From positions 1 through 14,322 of the forward strand of contig JAEWSD010000175.1 of NCBI GenBank assembly GCA_023398615.1: a stretch of DNA of 14,322 bases, read 5' to 3'. Shown here one piece after another: positions 1-7,090 of the stretch. The notes beneath the pieces were generated by a model. That model worked only from the letters and a program-made list of their open reading frames with translations, did not search any database and was not told where the DNA came from. Position numbers and translations under genes: made by a program. The first letter of the stretch is position 1, and every line of letters starts with the position of its first letter. Source of the DNA: Bacillota bacterium (GTDB lineage Bacteria; Bacillota; Clostridia; Lachnospirales; Lachnospiraceae).

Positions 1-186
1 TATCTGTACCGGAAGCTCGGCAGGCTGCTGTTGGATGAGAATATCCGGGTCGGGAAGAATCAGATAGACGTGGTTAATTGTTCTGATGCGGGCAGCCAGG
101 AAAGATTTATCCATTCGGGAACCTATGGGCAGCTTACGAAGGCTTTGGGACTGGATGCGGACAACCTGGTGAAACGCCTCCGATAA
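1..186 (+). CDS. C-terminal fragment of an upstream gene, possibly transketolase-like
   Basis: An open frame runs in from the left edge (frame 1) and stops at TAA 184-186, leaving 61 residues. The last 35 or so residues contain ERFIHSGTYGQL followed by KALGLDADNLVKRL. This resembles the end of the C-terminal domain of transketolase and deoxyxylulose-phosphate synthase proteins, where a D-R-F-x-x-x-G stretch precedes a leucine-rich helix and a G-L-x-x-x-x-I/L motif. The usual Asp before the Arg-Phe is not in register, so the match is only suggestive. The next gene starts 32 bases downstream on the same strand with no terminator between them, so the two are probably co-transcribed. The family call is inference from a short tail; that this is a real coding end is more secure. 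Confidence 0.45.
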   Translation, partial: YLYRKLGRLLLDENIRVGKNQIDVVNCSDAGSQERFIHSGTYGQLTKALGLDADNLVKRLR

Positions 187-218
187 ATACCAAATAATAA
201 GAGAAAGGGATGCCACAT

Positions 219-1721
219 ATGAATAAATTGAAATACTACTGTAACGGTGAATACAGGGAATCTAAGACAGGCACTTATTATGAGATACATGATCCGAGTA
301 CCGGTAAGGCTACGGGGCAGGTTCCCTGCTGCACCAACGAGGAGGTACTCGAAGCGATAGAAGCCGCGAAAGCCGCATATCCCGGCTGGAGCCGGACACC
401 GGCGATTAAGAGGGCACAAATCCTTTATAAAGTGAGGGATCTGCTGGTCGAGCATATGGAGGAGCTTACCATGCTGGTTGCCGAGGAAAACGGCAAGGTT
501 TGGTCCGAAGCGGAAGGGGATGTCCTGAAAGCAAAGGAAGGCACGGAATTAGCTACCCAGGCCCCTTCCCTGATGATGGGGGAAAGCATCATGGATGCTT
601 CCCAGGGTTACGATACGGTAAAATACTATGAACCGCTGGGAGTCTTTGCAGGGATTGTTCCTGTGAATTTCCCCGCAATGATTCCCTTTGGATGGATGAC
701 GCCGGTATGCCTGGCCTGCGGTAATACGATGGTATTGAAAGCAGCCAGCTTGACGCCCAGAACGGCACTAAGAATAGCGGAACTGTATCAGGAAGCGGGG
801 CTTCCGGACGGAGTGCTGAACGTGATAACCTGCTCCAGAAATGAGATCAATACGATTATCGATCATCCCGATGTAAAGGGTATTACTTTTGTAGGATCAA
901 CGCCGGTTGGTAAATTAATCTATGAAAGAGCGGCAAAGGCCGGAAAAAGGGTACAGGCCTTATGCCAGGCGAAAAATCATGCCCTGGTGATGGCAGATAC
1001 GCCGATTAAAAGAACAGTTGCCGGAGTGATCAATTCGGCTTACGGCTGTGCCGGACAAAGATGTATGGCGCTTAGCTGCTGCGTGGTAGAGGAAAGCATC
1101 GCGGATGAATTTGTGGAGGAGCTTGTACGGCAGGCAAAACAAATTAAAATTGGTCCCGCTTACGACAAAACCTCCACGCTTGGTCCGATTACCTATGAAA
1201 AGCATTATAGAGAAGTAATTGCCGATATCGATAAGGGTGTAAAGGAAGGTGCCGAGCTTGTCCTGGATGGAAGAAACTGCAAGGTTGAAGGCTATGAGAA
1301 CGGATATTATGTCGGACCGACCATCTTTGACCATGTTACCGAGGATATGAGTATCGGCACGGAAGAAGTCTTCGGGCCGGTCCTGTGTATCAAGCGGGTG
1401 AAGGACTTTAATGAAGGACTGGCTGTTATGAATGGGAATCCCTATGCAAATGGTTCCGTTATCTTTACTCAGAACGGATATTACTCAAGAGAGTTCGTGC
1501 GCCACACGGACGGCGGAATGGTCGGGGTGAATGTTGGTATCCCGGTGCCGATCGGCTTCTTTCCGTTTGCGGGACATAAGGATTCCTTCTTTGGGGACCT
1601 GCATTGTCTTGGAAAGGATGCATACCGTTTCTTCACGGAAAGCAAATGTGTGACGACAAGATGGTTTAATGAGGAAGAATCGGTGAATACGTCGGTAACT
1701 ACCTGGGACGGAACGATTTAA
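219..1721 (+). CDS. CoA-acylating aldehyde dehydrogenase, methylmalonate-semialdehyde dehydrogenase (MmsA/IolA) family
   Basis: The protein is 500 aa, the usual family length. The frame could open at ATG 210, but that codon abuts the ribosome binding site (AAAGGG, 204-209). ATG 219 has a proper 9-base spacer and is preferred. Visible family marks are the Rossmann glycine motif FVGSTPVG (about residues 225-232), the AKNH motif (about 251-254), the catalytic-cysteine motif GQRCMA (Cys282), EEVFGPVL, and the C-terminal run FFGDLHCLGKDAYRFFTESK and TRWF. These mark the CoA-dependent MmsA/IolA branch, which lacks the general-base Glu of hydrolytic ALDHs and releases an acyl-CoA. Family members act on malonate or methylmalonate semialdehyde in valine, thymine and inositol degradation. 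No inositol or valine genes are visible here, so the substrate is open. One oddity: the position before AKNH, normally Gly, is Gln (CQAKNH). Another ALDH, gapN, follows after 148 bases. Confidence 0.85.
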   Translation: MNKLKYYCNGEYRESKTGTYYEIHDPSTGKATGQVPCCTNEEVLEAIEAAKAAYPGWSRTPAIKRAQILYKVRDLLVEHMEELTMLVAEENGKVWSEAEGDVLKAKEGTELATQAPSLMMGESIMDASQGYDTVKYYEPLGVFAGIVPVNFPAMIPFGWMTPVCLACGNTMVLKAASLTPRTALRIAELYQEAGLPDGVLNVITCSRNEINTIIDHPDVKGITFVGSTPVGKLIYERAAKAGKRVQALCQAKNHALVMADTPIKRTVAGVINSAYGCAGQRCMALSCCVVEESIADEFVEELVRQAKQIKIGPAYDKTSTLGPITYEKHYREVIADIDKGVKEGAELVLDGRNCKVEGYENGYYVGPTIFDHVTEDMSIGTEEVFGPVLCIKRVKDFNEGLAVMNGNPYANGSVIFTQNGYYSREFVRHTDGGMVGVNVGIPVPIGFFPFAGHKDSFFGDLHCLGKDAYRFFTESKCVTTRWFNEEESVNTSVTTWDGTI

Positions 1722-1737
1722 TGAAACCGACTTGCAA

Positions 1738-1753
1738 TGTGATTCAGGTCACA
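1738..1753. promoter_or_regulatory. Crp/Fnr-family operator, perfect TGTGA-N6-TCACA palindrome
   Basis: The sequence TGTGATTCAGGTCACA has two perfect half-sites separated by six bases. This is the consensus for Crp and for several Firmicute Crp/Fnr-family regulators (B. subtilis Fnr and ArcR recognise TGTGA-N6-TCACA). It lies just after the mmsA-like stop codon and about 125 bases before the gapN start, centred roughly 50 bases upstream of the start site predicted from the nearest promoter-like pair. It could also form a small stem, but no T-run follows, so a terminator is unlikely. The match is direct; which regulator binds, and whether it acts on gapN, is inference. Confidence 0.6.
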
Positions 1754-1761
1754 GAAAAAGA

Positions 1762-1790
1762 TTAAGAAATATATTACAATGATACATAAT
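1762..1790 (+). promoter_or_regulatory. Candidate SigA-type promoter for gapN
   Basis: TTAAGA at 1762-1767 and CATAAT at 1785-1790 are separated by exactly 17 bases. The -10 matches the consensus at 5 of 6 positions and the -35 at 4 of 6. The Crp/Fnr-like palindrome lies immediately upstream, which would fit an activator-assisted promoter. The region is AT-rich and other pairs are possible, for example TACAAT at 1775-1780, so the exact start is uncertain. Confidence 0.4.
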
Positions 1791-1869
1791 ACTTTTAAAT
1801 TAACTGTAAATTATATCTGTAGCATTACGATATGCATTTACTTTAAATACCGGAAAGGGAGTGTTATGT

Positions 1870-3258
1870 ATGGATGTAAATAAAAGGATTTCAATTTATT
1901 CACCGCTTGACGGTTCCGTAGTCGGTTCGGTGCCCGCACATAGCCGGAACGATGTTGATTACGCGGTGTCAAAGGCTAAGGATTCCTTTCGGAATTGGAA
2001 AAACACAGCGTTAAGTGAAAGAACGGAGATTCTATATAAGGCTGCGGATTTGTTAATTAAGCATGCCGATGAGTTAACGGAACTTCTTATTAAAGAAATC
2101 GGAAAGGATAGAAAAAGCTCCCATTCGGAAGTTGTCAGAACGGCAGATTTCATGCGCTTTACGGCGGATACGGCCAAGAGCCTTCACGGAGAAAGCATAC
2201 AGGGCGATAATTTCTCCGGCTTTAGCAAAGAGAAATTTGCGGTGGTGACGAGAGAACCGGTCGGTGTAGTACTTGCCATTTCACCGTTCAATTACCCTGT
2301 TAACCTGGCGGCCTCAAAGATTGCCCCGGCACTTGTATCAGGGAATACGGTTGTTTTTAAACCTGCTACGGCAGGCAGCCTGTCCGGACAGAAGCTGGTT
2401 GATATCTTCCGGGAGGCGGGCCTTCCGGAAGGGGTTTTGAATATAGTTACCGGCAGAGGGAATGAGATCGGGGATTATATCGTGACACATCCCGGAATTG
2501 ATTTTATTAATTTCACGGGCAGTACTGAGGTAGGGCTTTCAATCTCGAAACAGGTCAACATGGTTCCGCTTTTGATGGAATTAGGCGGTAAAGACGCGGC
2601 AATTGTTTTAAAGGACGCCGATCTGGATTATGCGGCCGGTAATATAGTTGCGGGTGCGTTCTCCTATTCGGGTCAGCGGTGTACTGCCGTTAAGAGAATC
2701 ATAGTACAAAATGAAGTGGCGGATCAATTAGTGGAAAAAGTGAAGGCGGATATTGAAAAGCTTCAGGTCGGCAATCCTTTGGAGAAACAGGTAGACATTG
2801 TCCCGCTTATTAATAAGAAGGCGGCCGACTTTGTATGGGAGCTTATGGAGGATGCCCGTGCAAAGGGTGCGAAGCTTGTGACCGGCGGCAAAAGAGACGG
2901 GAGTCTCATTTATCCTTCTCTTTATGACCATGTGACAACCGATATGAGAATCGCCTGGGAAGAACCCTTTGGGCCTGTATTGCCGATTCTTCGCGTTGAT
3001 ACGGTCGATGAAGCAATCCGGCTTGCCAACGCTTCCGAATATGGCCTGCAAAGTGCCGTGTTTACGAAAAATATTAAGGATGCGTTTTATGTTGCAGAAC
3101 GCCTGGAGGTTGGGACGGTCCAAATTAATAATAAAACGGAACGCGGGCCGGATCATTTTCCGTTCCTTGGGATTAAAAAATCCGGCATCGGAACACAGGG
3201 CATTCGATATTCCATTGAATCCATGACCAGGGTTAAGGCTACGGTGATTAATCTATAG
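1870..3258 (+). CDS. gapN: NADP-dependent non-phosphorylating glyceraldehyde-3-phosphate dehydrogenase (GapN)
   Basis: GapN oxidises glyceraldehyde-3-phosphate directly to 3-phosphoglycerate with NADP+. It bypasses GAPDH and phosphoglycerate kinase and supplies NADPH. The frame extends to a GTG at 1861, but that codon overlaps the ribosome binding site AAGGGAG (1855-1861). ATG 1870 has an 8-base spacer and gives 462 aa, close to the ~475 aa of streptococcal GapN. The sequence follows that protein almost motif for motif: LAISPFNYPVNLA, GNTVVFKP, the cofactor loop FTGSTEVG, MELGGKD (general base Glu237), SYSGQRCTAVKR (nucleophile Cys271), AWEEPFGPVLPI, INNKTERGPDHFPFLG and KKSGIGTQGI. The general-base Glu is present, unlike in the upstream CoA-acylating ALDH, so the product is a free acid. 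It has its own candidate promoter with a Crp/Fnr-like site and ends at a hairpin terminator. Cytosolic. The identification is strong. Confidence 0.93.
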   Translation: MDVNKRISIYSPLDGSVVGSVPAHSRNDVDYAVSKAKDSFRNWKNTALSERTEILYKAADLLIKHADELTELLIKEIGKDRKSSHSEVVRTADFMRFTADTAKSLHGESIQGDNFSGFSKEKFAVVTREPVGVVLAISPFNYPVNLAASKIAPALVSGNTVVFKPATAGSLSGQKLVDIFREAGLPEGVLNIVTGRGNEIGDYIVTHPGIDFINFTGSTEVGLSISKQVNMVPLLMELGGKDAAIVLKDADLDYAAGNIVAGAFSYSGQRCTAVKRIIVQNEVADQLVEKVKADIEKLQVGNPLEKQVDIVPLINKKAADFVWELMEDARAKGAKLVTGGKRDGSLIYPSLYDHVTTDMRIAWEEPFGPVLPILRVDTVDEAIRLANASEYGLQSAVFTKNIKDAFYVAERLEVGTVQINNKTERGPDHFPFLGIKKSGIGTQGIRYSIESMTRVKATVINL

Positions 3259-3291
3259 GTAGTTTTCAATTGCAAAGTCTATAGGCAAGAA

Positions 3292-3320
3292 GGGAAGCAC
3301 AGTTTTTGCTTCCCCTTTTT
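3292..3320 (+). terminator. Intrinsic terminator after gapN
   Basis: GGGAAGCA (3292-3299) pairs perfectly with TGCTTCCC (3307-3314) around a 7-base loop, and T5 ends the element (3316-3320). It sits 34 bases after the gapN stop and directly abuts the stop of the convergent regulator at 3322. The minus strand has only a weak T-rich stretch after the stem, so two-way use is possible but less certain. Confidence 0.8.
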
Positions 3321-3321
3321 G

Positions 3322-6177
3322 TTAATTACAATACTTTAACGCCTTATCATATATGTTACGGTATTTAAGTTTCTTTCCGGTTGCCCAGAAGGCTTCAAAA
3401 TTCGAGAGGTATTCCCCTGTATAGAGAGATAAAATCTTGAGCGCATCTTCACGGTTGACATTCATTTCGTAAGCGGATGCCGCAGCTTCATATTGCTCGT
3501 AGTCACATTCTATTTCTTCGCGGTTGATGCTGTAATGCTTTTCATGACAGACGATCGCCTTCTTAATGCCCAGAACATCAAGGTCTCTTTTTAACTGTGA
3601 CAGGTTGACACCGATTAATTTCTTAATATTATCGGATTCGGATTCCGACCAGATTGCTTCATAGATCTGGTCTTTTGTTACGCCTTGTTCGCCGGAATCC
3701 AGAAGAAAAGCAAACAGTTCCCTTTCCTTTTTCGTCCGCATTTTAATTGGATTCTCCCGGTTCTCATATGGGAAGATGGCAAAACCTCCGAACGTTTTAA
3801 TATATGCCTTCTTCGTTTTGCAACCGGAAAATTTCATTATAAATCCGGTAATTTCAGGTTCTATATGGCGCTCATACGCATAGTTCAGAATCGGGTCATA
3901 ATCGGCACGTATCCTGAAATATTCATAAATTCCGAGCTCATAGCACAGCTTTAGATATTTTTCGGTATAATGATCCGCATTTACCGTATCTCCTGTTATT
4001 ATTCCGGCTCTTGCAAGGACCCCATAGGAAAGAGTGGAATGAAGCAGCATATTTGCCTTTTCTCCGGTTATAATGCAGTGTCTGGCACATTTCAGAGCAT
4101 TCGGATAATCGGATATGGAAGAAAAATAACCCATTAATCGGGAGAGAATGATACATTTCAGATAATCTCCAACCTCGTTCAGTTTTATCTGGCTGATAAT
4201 TTTAGCCTTTGGCTCGTTTGTAAAAATAAGGCTGAAGGTAAGGCGCTGCATTTTTGCCCATTGCATCTGAAAATCGGTTTTACGGTACAAAGGCGCATAT
4301 TCATCGGCAAGCATAAAATACTTCTTAGTTAATTCAAAGTCGGCATCTTTTCCGTTTCTCTTATCAATAAATGAATTCTGATAGTGTATTTCCGCCGCTA
4401 ATAAATAACCCGACCACATTTCCTCGAATTTGCCGGTATCTTTTAATTTCTGAAGCTCTTCCGTCAGAAGAGAAAGGGAACGGGCATTGTCCCCCAGCAT
4501 TTGGTAAGCCTTAGCGGCATAGATACCGATTCCGTGCATATCCAGGTATTTCTGTTCCTCTTCGGATAATCCAAGGGACTTCTCATAATAATATATGGTA
4601 TCCTTCATATTGCCGGCATAGAAGTGGATTGCGCTCAGATACCGTTCATACCAGGCACGTATTTTTACATTGCCTGCCCTGGAGCATTCTTCTATGCTTT
4701 GATAAGCAAGAGAATAGGCTTCATTGATCTGAGAATTCCAGCAAAGGTTATATAGTTTTTCAATGATAATGCTGTATCCGGTCTCAGATGCCGAATTTTG
4801 TACCAGTAAAAATATTTCATCCAGCAGCAGATTGGATTTTTCGAAGGAAATGCAGTTTCTGTATGCGCGGGCCTTATGGATCATTGCTTCAATGTAGAGC
4901 TCCGAATCCTTATTCAGCATCGGAATTACCGCGTCCAGACATTCATTGGCTTCCGTAAATTTGCCGATTATGGATAGAAACGCACCCTTGGCAACGTTTA
5001 ACCTTACATTATCCGACGACGGCATGTTTCCAAGGGTCTGAAACCAAATATTGAGTTCACTGAAATTACCGGCTCCTAAAAATTCACGATAACTGGCAAG
5101 CAGAATTTTTTGCAAAATCTCTTTATTACCGGTATGAAGGGCATATTCCGAAGCTCTGTGGTATTCCTTGTGATTCAGATAAAAGTCTGCCGCCTTCTGC
5201 TGCAACAGCAGAAGCTCTTTCCGATCCAGGGCCTCCAGCAGGCATTTTTTAAACAGGGCATGATAGTGGTATAAGCCGTCATTGGTCTTGGAAATAAACA
5301 GATTTTGTTCCAAAAGGTTTTCTAATATAAGCTTTGCATTCCTTAGATCAAGTACCGTGTCCAGCATAGCCGGATCCAAATCATAAAAACAGGAGGACAA
5401 TGTCAGGAATTCAACGGTTTTTTTCGGAAGATGGCTGACACATTCGTAAAACAGATAGGAGCATAGATCATCCTTACTTTTGTCGGGAATGTCCTTTGTC
5501 GATACCCCATTTTCCAGCAGTATTTTTACAGAACGGATTGCAAGGGGCCATCCTTCCGTGTAGCGGTAGATATCAGGCTCCTCAAGACATAGCAGGCTAG
5601 CGGTTTCTTCCTCTGTAAAAGCAAGTTCATCCTGGCCCAGTACAAAAATCTGACCTCTCAGTGATAACGGAAGCAATTCCTTCCATAGTGCTTCGCGGCT
5701 GCCCAAATAAAGACGCAGGTTGTCCGGCGCATATTTTAATAAACCGGAAACAAGTTCCCGGACGTCATGGTTTGTAATGGTGTGTAAATCATCAAGTACT
5801 ATCATAACGGGCTGCTCAAGCTGTTCAATTCCGTTTGAAAATGCTTCGGCAATGATAATGCTGAGACCTTCTTTATCACTGAGCCGGAAGTAATCCAAAG
5901 AGGTGAAGTAGAAATCCGGGAAGACCTGTTTGATTGCCGCAGAAAGAGAATTAATAAAAGTAAAAACATCATCTTCCCCTGCAAGTGTCAGCCAGGCGGC
6001 ATTCCTGCATGAATGTGCCAGCTGTGATAACAGGGTCGTTTTACCATAACCCGCACCTGCGTGAATATATGTAAATCTGCTGCTGCTGTCCGATATCGTT
6101 CGGATCGGTCTGTTACGATGCAGTTCCCCCTTACAGGGGTTTGGTATTGTTATCCTTATGCTTGATACTTGACTCAT
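3322..6177 (-). CDS. MalT-like NTPase / helical-repeat transcription regulator with SARP-like DNA-binding end
   Basis: This 951-residue regulator starts at ATG 6177 behind AAGGAGGAG. Residues about 25-60 carry the Walker A loop AGAGYGKTTLL (Lys46) in the form seen in MalT-type STAND ATPases. Walker B is VMIVLDDLH (124-132), followed by the LRLYLGSRE strand typical of MalT relatives. Residues from about 330 to 780 are Tyr/Ala/Leu-rich helical hairpins, read as TPR-like repeats that would sense a ligand or partner. MalT proteins end in a LuxR helix-turn-helix. This one instead ends (about 791-885) in an OmpR-type winged helix (IKTFGGFAI, KKERELFAFLL, GVTKDQIYEAIW, NLSQLKRDLD), as in SARP/AfsR proteins, then only about 60 residues of BTAD-like helices where 140 or so is usual. 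The gene is divergent from the corrinoid adenosyltransferase, and a four-repeat array lies between them, which makes it the best candidate regulator of that promoter. The inducer cannot be told from sequence. Confidence 0.82.
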   Translation of the reverse strand: MSQVSSIRITIPNPCKGELHRNRPIRTISDSSSRFTYIHAGAGYGKTTLLSQLAHSCRNAAWLTLAGEDDVFTFINSLSAAIKQVFPDFYFTSLDYFRLSDKEGLSIIIAEAFSNGIEQLEQPVMIVLDDLHTITNHDVRELVSGLLKYAPDNLRLYLGSREALWKELLPLSLRGQIFVLGQDELAFTEEETASLLCLEEPDIYRYTEGWPLAIRSVKILLENGVSTKDIPDKSKDDLCSYLFYECVSHLPKKTVEFLTLSSCFYDLDPAMLDTVLDLRNAKLILENLLEQNLFISKTNDGLYHYHALFKKCLLEALDRKELLLLQQKAADFYLNHKEYHRASEYALHTGNKEILQKILLASYREFLGAGNFSELNIWFQTLGNMPSSDNVRLNVAKGAFLSIIGKFTEANECLDAVIPMLNKDSELYIEAMIHKARAYRNCISFEKSNLLLDEIFLLVQNSASETGYSIIIEKLYNLCWNSQINEAYSLAYQSIEECSRAGNVKIRAWYERYLSAIHFYAGNMKDTIYYYEKSLGLSEEEQKYLDMHGIGIYAAKAYQMLGDNARSLSLLTEELQKLKDTGKFEEMWSGYLLAAEIHYQNSFIDKRNGKDADFELTKKYFMLADEYAPLYRKTDFQMQWAKMQRLTFSLIFTNEPKAKIISQIKLNEVGDYLKCIILSRLMGYFSSISDYPNALKCARHCIITGEKANMLLHSTLSYGVLARAGIITGDTVNADHYTEKYLKLCYELGIYEYFRIRADYDPILNYAYERHIEPEITGFIMKFSGCKTKKAYIKTFGGFAIFPYENRENPIKMRTKKERELFAFLLDSGEQGVTKDQIYEAIWSESESDNIKKLIGVNLSQLKRDLDVLGIKKAIVCHEKHYSINREEIECDYEQYEAAASAYEMNVNREDALKILSLYTGEYLSNFEAFWATGKKLKYRNIYDKALKYCN

Positions 6178-6210
6178 AGCCGTCTCCTCCTTGCAAGCCT
6201 TATAATTGTC

Positions 6211-6219
6211 ATTATATCA
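6211..6219 (-). promoter_or_regulatory. Extended -10 promoter of the MalT/SARP-like regulator
   Basis: Read on the minus strand, this is TGATATAAT, a perfect extended -10 (TGnTATAAT), 34 bases before the regulator's ATG. No good -35 lies 16-18 bases further upstream, which extended -10 promoters tolerate. It is about 50 bases from the heptamer array, so the regulator might also affect its own gene. Confidence 0.55.
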
Positions 6220-6269
6220 AAATATACGGGTTATGGAAGAATGAAATAAAAAATTCTTATTTTTTGAAA

Positions 6270-6312
6270 TGTTAGCTGTCGTGTTAGTTCATTTGTTAGC
6301 AGTTTTGTTGGC
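6270..6312 (+). repeat. Four direct heptamers at 12-base period, probable operator of a SARP-like activator
   Basis: TGTTAGC (6270-6276), TGTTAGT (6282-6288), TGTTAGC (6294-6300) and TGTTGGC (6306-6312) recur with an exact 12-base period and unrelated 5-base spacers. The last copy ends 10 bases before the TATAAT box at 6323-6328 and occupies the place where a -35 would be expected. No good -35 is present. SARP proteins bind direct heptamer repeats at about one helical turn, with the nearest copy roughly 8 bases from the -10. This layout is very close, and the adjacent divergent gene encodes a protein with a SARP-like DNA-binding domain. The repeats are directly visible; binding by that protein is inference. 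Confidence 0.7.
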
Positions 6313-6322
6313 AATAAGCGTT

Positions 6323-6328
6323 TATAAT
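6323..6328 (+). promoter_or_regulatory. -10 box of the corrinoid adenosyltransferase promoter
   Basis: A perfect TATAAT sits downstream of the heptamer array and about 113 bases before the ATG at 6441. The best -35-like hexamers are at wrong distances: TTGGCA at 6308-6313 is only 9 bases away. The promoter therefore looks activator-dependent. The ~105-base leader is too short for a typical cobalamin riboswitch, and no B12-box-like sequence was recognised. Confidence 0.6.
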
Positions 6329-6440
6329 AAGACGCGAATAGAATTGTTAAGGTATGTACAATATCATATCATCCGATTAATGGACAGCAAAGGATATTTC
6401 GTGAAGTATAGTAATTCAGCGAATGACAGGAGGATGGAAT

Positions 6441-6995
6441 ATGAAAGGTTATGTTCATATATATTGCGGTGATGGGAAAGGAAAGACAACGGCTGCTGTC
6501 GGTCTTGGAATACGGGCGCTTGGCAATGAGGTCCCGGTTATCTTTGCACAGTTCATGAAGGATTCCTTTTCCGGTGAAGTAGCGGTTTTATGTAAACTTT
6601 CTGATATGACAGTGTTGCATGTGGAAAAGCATTTCGGATTTTACGAATCCATGACAACAGAACAGAAACAGAAGGCGAAGGAGTTATATACAAATTTATT
6701 AATTCAGGCAATCGAACTTGGCAGGAGTAAATCCGAGCTGCGTGAGGACAGAAAGGAGGAGATTGGGGCTTTATTGATTCTGGATGAAGTTGCAACCGCA
6801 TCCAACTGTCATTTGATTAAACGGGGAGTCCTGTTGGATTTCCTGAAGGCGAAACCGGACAATCTTGAAGTAGTACTTACGGGAAGGAGTCCGGGTGCGG
6901 AACTGACTGAATCCGCGGATTATATTTCTATGATAAGGAAGATAAGGCATCCTTTCGACACAGGGGTAACCTGCAGAAAAGGGATAGAAATGTAG
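6441..6995 (+). CDS. Corrinoid (cob(I)alamin) adenosyltransferase, CobO/BtuR family
   Basis: This P-loop enzyme family transfers the adenosyl group of ATP to cob(I)alamin or cob(I)yrinic acid diamide to make coenzyme B12 forms. The frame opens at ATG 6423, but AGGAGG (6428-6433) with a 7-base spacer places the start at ATG 6441, giving 184 aa, a normal length. The protein starts directly with HIYCGDGKGKTTAA, the characteristic CobO Walker A variant (GxGKGKTT). It then has an acidic LLILDEVATA strand, the VVLTGRSPGAEL motif and a C-terminal RHPFDTGV...KGIE signature. The region between residues 95 and 110 is charged and variable. The gene stands alone; no other cobalamin biosynthesis gene is in the window. 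Its promoter carries the heptamer array, pointing to control by the divergent MalT/SARP-like protein. The family is well supported; the exact corrinoid substrate is unknown. Confidence 0.85.
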   Translation: MKGYVHIYCGDGKGKTTAAVGLGIRALGNEVPVIFAQFMKDSFSGEVAVLCKLSDMTVLHVEKHFGFYESMTTEQKQKAKELYTNLLIQAIELGRSKSELREDRKEEIGALLILDEVATASNCHLIKRGVLLDFLKAKPDNLEVVLTGRSPGAELTESADYISMIRKIRHPFDTGVTCRKGIEM

Positions 6996-7018
6996 CTTCC
7001 GTCCGGAATACGAAATAC

Positions 7019-7047
7019 TTGTAAAAATAGGAAAAAGGATGTATAAT
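7019..7047 (+). promoter_or_regulatory. SigA-type promoter of the YvyF-like gene
   Basis: TTGTAA (7019-7024) and a perfect TATAAT (7042-7047) are separated by 17 bases, and the box ends 43 bases before the TTG start. The -10 lies in a short 11-base near-repeat (TGTATAATTAA at 7040-7050, TGTATTATTAA at 7051-7061 with a one-base offset in phase), probably fortuitous AT-richness. The gene can thus be transcribed independently of the adenosyltransferase upstream. Confidence 0.6.
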
Positions 7048-7090
7048 TAATGTATTATTAATACGATAACGCGAAGAAAAGGGTGATATA

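Noticed and set aside
1738..1753. Reading the TGTGA/TCACA palindrome as a terminator hairpin for the mmsA-like gene
   Set aside because: Only a 5-base stem with no T-run after it; the match to the Crp/Fnr consensus explains it better.
6237..6266. AAGAAT...ATTCTT inverted repeat followed by a T-run, looking like a terminator
   Set aside because: The stem is six AT-rich pairs with a 10-base loop and lies between two divergent promoters, where a terminator is not expected.
6329..6440. Cobalamin riboswitch in the leader of the adenosyltransferase gene
   Set aside because: The leader is only about 105 bases, shorter than a full cobalamin riboswitch, and no B12-box-like motif was seen.
6269..6472. 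67-codon plus-strand frame starting with a hydrophobic stretch upstream of the adenosyltransferase
   Set aside because: No ribosome binding site precedes its ATG. Its hydrophobic start is the translation of the heptamer repeats and promoter, and it overlaps the real gene start in another frame.
6997..7008. TTCCG-TC-CGGAA hairpin after the adenosyltransferase stop as a terminator
   Set aside because: The loop is at most two bases and no T-tract follows.
7040..7061. 11-base near-repeat around the -10 box before the YvyF-like gene as an operator
   Set aside because: Only two AT-rich copies built largely of TATAAT/TTAAT; most simply explained by promoter composition.
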